From: Promethearchaeota archaeon
GTDB lineage: Archaea > Asgardarchaeota > Lokiarchaeia > Sigyniarchaeales > Promethearchaeaceae
Length of the DNA: 8,160 nt
Assembly (NCBI GenBank): GCA_014729055.1
Contig: WJKO01000452.1
Span: 1 to 8,160, forward strand
Reading direction: 5' to 3'
Shown here: piece after piece, positions 7,152 to 8,160 of the stretch
How positions within the stretch are numbered: the first letter of the stretch is position 1
Layout: every line of letters starts with the position of its first letter
Program-made: the position numbers and the translations under genes
The notes under the pieces: model-generated
The model's database searches: none
What the model saw: only the letters and a program-made list of their open reading frames with translations
Told to the model about the DNA's origin: nothing

Positions 7152-7172
7152 GTTTTGTTGATAATAACCATG
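7131..7172. repeat. 20-bp perfect tandem duplication at the folP start
   Basis: The 20-base unit at 7131-7150 is repeated exactly at 7151-7170, with two more matching bases. Because 20 is not a multiple of three, the copies are read in different frames on the minus strand: one as GYYQQN, the other as MVIINKT. Each copy supplies an ATG, and only the one at 7151 is in frame with the synthase. Confidence 0.95.
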
Positions 7173-7174
7173 AA

Positions 7175-7182
7175 TTTTATAA
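7175..7182 (-). promoter_or_regulatory. TATA-like box for folP
   Basis: On the minus strand this reads TTATAAAA, centred about 27 bases before the A of the ATG at 7151. That is the archaeal spacing for a leaderless transcript starting at or next to the start codon. It supports the shorter folP start but is a by-eye call in AT-rich DNA. Confidence 0.4.
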
Positions 7183-7360
7183 TTTTGTTTTTTAATTGAG
7201 GTTATGTTTATGGGATGAACCTTGATTGACATAGATCGATTGATGAAATCCAAAAAAATTAAGCAAAATCAAAAAACTGATGAATTAAGTCAATCTAAGT
7301 CTGCAGATTATTGTTTAAATCAAGCAAAATTATCTAAATTTATTTATATTAGTTTATCTT

Positions 7361-7373
7361 ATAATTATATATA
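7361..7373 (+). promoter_or_regulatory. TATA-like element upstream of gyrB
   Basis: ATAATTATATATA is the strongest TATA-like sequence in the spacer. It would place gyrB transcription start near 7393 and give a leader of about 100 bases. CTTTTAAAC near 7443-7451 is an alternative that would give a leader of about 20 bases. The choice cannot be settled from sequence. Confidence 0.35.
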
Positions 7374-7374
7374 G

Positions 7375-7392
7375 GAAAGAAGTTTTTCTTTC
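7375..7392. promoter_or_regulatory. Perfect 7-bp inverted repeat, possible operator
   Basis: GAAAGAA and TTCTTTC flank a GTTT spacer. The repeat lies between the TATA-like element at 7361-7373 and the transcription start it predicts. That is where an archaeal repressor would block polymerase recruitment, but the repeat could also be chance in low-complexity DNA. Confidence 0.3.
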
Positions 7393-7491
7393 GTAAATTT
7401 TTAATCGGATAATCAAAATCTATCAAAAAAATAGTCCCTTTTCTTTTAAACATAATTTCTAAATCGAAATCTTCCACTGGTTGAATCTAAT

Positions 7492-8160
7492 ATGGCAAAT
7501 AAAGAAGAGAAGAAAATAGATGTAATAATCAAAGATGATGAATATGATGCTGAGGATATTAAAGTTCTGAAGGGGCTTGAGGGTGTAAGAAAGCGTCCTT
7601 CCATGTATATTGGTTCTACTCATAAAGAAGGATGGCATCATCTGATCTGGGAAGTCGTTGATAATAGTATAGATGAAGCCTTAGCTGGATTCTGTTCTAA
7701 AATCAATATAAAAATAAATAACGATGATTCCATAACTATTGAAGATGATGGGCGTGGAATACCAACCGGAATTCATAAAGACTATAATAAACCTACGTTA
7801 GAAGTGATTATAACCCATCTTCATGCAGGTGGAAAGTTTGACAAAGGAAGTTATAAAATCTCTGGGGGATTACATGGTGTTGGTATATCTGTGGTTGCAG
7901 CTTGTGCAGAATGGATGTTTGTGGAAATTTTTAGAGATAATAAATATTATTGTCAGAAATTCGGTAAAGGATTAAAATTAACTGAACTTAAATCGATACC
8001 TATTGAAGAATATCAAAAGCAAAACGGATTAACTTGTACCGCAACCGAAAAATCTCAAGAGAATTCTAAACAAGAAACAAAAAAGAACAAGGATACAGAA
8101 AACGGAAATGAAAACGAGAATGAAAATGAGAACGAAAGTGACGTGGAGTTTTCCTTTCAA
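7492..8160 (+). CDS. gyrB: DNA gyrase subunit B, N-terminal part (runs off the right edge)
   Basis: This is a 223-codon open frame with no stop, covering most of the GHKL ATPase domain. Motifs are VRKRPSMYIG at 32-41, EVVDNSIDEAL at 54-64 (E54 the probable catalytic base, N58 metal), DDGRGIP at 85-91, LHAGGKFD at 110-117 and SGGLHGVGIS at 124-133. Gyrase B with GyrA forms the ATP-driven enzyme that introduces negative supercoils. Archaeal gyrases are thought to come from bacteria. Where the family usually has a short turn before the GT-x-V-x-F strand, residues about 186-217 form a charged low-complexity insert rich in Asn and Glu. The strand seems to resume as DVEFSFQ at the edge. ATG at 7492 has only a weak upstream Shine-Dalgarno. 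A ParE/TopoVI-type alternative is less likely given the LHAGGKFD and GGLHGVG motifs. Confidence 0.92.
   Translation, partial: MANKEEKKIDVIIKDDEYDAEDIKVLKGLEGVRKRPSMYIGSTHKEGWHHLIWEVVDNSIDEALAGFCSKINIKINNDDSITIEDDGRGIPTGIHKDYNKPTLEVIITHLHAGGKFDKGSYKISGGLHGVGISVVAACAEWMFVEIFRDNKYYCQKFGKGLKLTELKSIPIEEYQKQNGLTCTATEKSQENSKQETKKNKDTENGNENENENENESDVEFSFQ
8101..8136 (+). repeat. Low-complexity Asn-Glu repeat inside gyrB
   Basis: A roughly 6-base period of AAY-GAR codons encodes NGNENENENENE at residues 204-215. The repeat varies at third positions (AAC/AAT, GAA/GAG), so it is not a fresh microsatellite expansion and is probably kept at protein level. Confidence 0.8.

Larger units (their letters stand above)
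7152..7491. other. 340-base AT-rich spacer between divergent folP and gyrB
   Basis: I see no convincing gene or structured RNA here. The 102 bases nearest folP extend its frame (ATG at 7253 or 7232) but encode a lysine- and isoleucine-rich stretch unlike the family. The rest holds TATA-like sequences, one perfect inverted repeat at 7375-7392, and a 9-base direct repeat (AAGCAAAAT at 7261 and 7322) that is probably chance. It most likely carries the two divergent promoters. Confidence 0.6.

Noticed and set aside
7151..7253. Extended folP N-terminus from ATG at 7253 (458 residues)
   Set aside because: The extra 34 codons do not look like the family, are in frame only because of the 20-bp duplication, and the TATA-like box at 7175-7182 fits the shorter start. 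Not fully excluded.
7261..7330. Nine-base direct repeat AAGCAAAAT in the folP-gyrB spacer
   Set aside because: Two short copies in very AT-rich DNA with no regular spacing; not evidence of a CRISPR, iteron or attachment site.
7459..7641. Minus-strand 60-codon open frame with a hydrophobic stretch
   Set aside because: It overlaps the clear gyrB start on the other strand, and its hydrophobicity follows from antisense of lysine/glutamate/aspartate-rich codons.

Overview
The window is AT-rich and compact. It reads as an archaeal chromosome segment, most likely from a Lokiarchaeota-like Asgard archaeon. The archaeal signs are an HdrA/HdrD-type iron-sulfur system, a coenzyme F420 glutamate ligase (CofE), an archaeal-style dihydropteroate synthase and TATA-like boxes close to starts. 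The Asgard assignment rests mainly on selenocysteine use: hdrA has two in-frame UGA codons at cysteine positions, and its 3' untranslated region holds a hairpin with the layout of a eukaryotic SECIS element. That combination has been reported for Lokiarchaeota. No ribosomal or other marker gene is present to confirm the taxonomy.

Layout. Positions 1-1406 (minus strand) carry an HdrD-like (HdrC+HdrB fusion) iron-sulfur protein followed by the first 44 codons of a NuoE-like subunit that runs off the left edge. Divergently, 1455-3416 (plus strand) is one hdrA of 653 residues, which a standard gene caller would split into three pieces at the two UGA codons. Positions 3417-3551 hold the SECIS-like element and a terminator-like hairpin with T-tracts. 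Positions 3552-7151 (minus strand) carry, in transcription order, a dihydropteroate synthase with an appended C-terminal domain, cofE, and a neutral-ceramidase-family protein whose start overlaps the end of cofE. After a 340-base AT-rich spacer with promoter-like elements, the 5' part of gyrB (plus strand) runs off the right edge at 7492-8160.

How the genes work together. HdrA (FAD plus many iron-sulfur clusters), the HdrD-like protein (thiol/disulfide-type CCG sites) and the NuoE-like subunit look like parts of one soluble electron-transfer, possibly flavin-bifurcating, complex linked to NAD(H). The minus-strand group pairs a pterin-forming enzyme with a F420 glutamate ligase, both for C1/hydride carrier cofactors, plus a putative amide hydrolase of unknown substrate.

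Most noteworthy are the double-UGA hdrA with its SECIS-like element, a degenerate CCG motif in the HdrD-like protein whose missing cysteine is a GGA codon one base from UGA, a 20-bp tandem duplication at the folP start that changes the upstream frame, and the unusual domain order in FolP.
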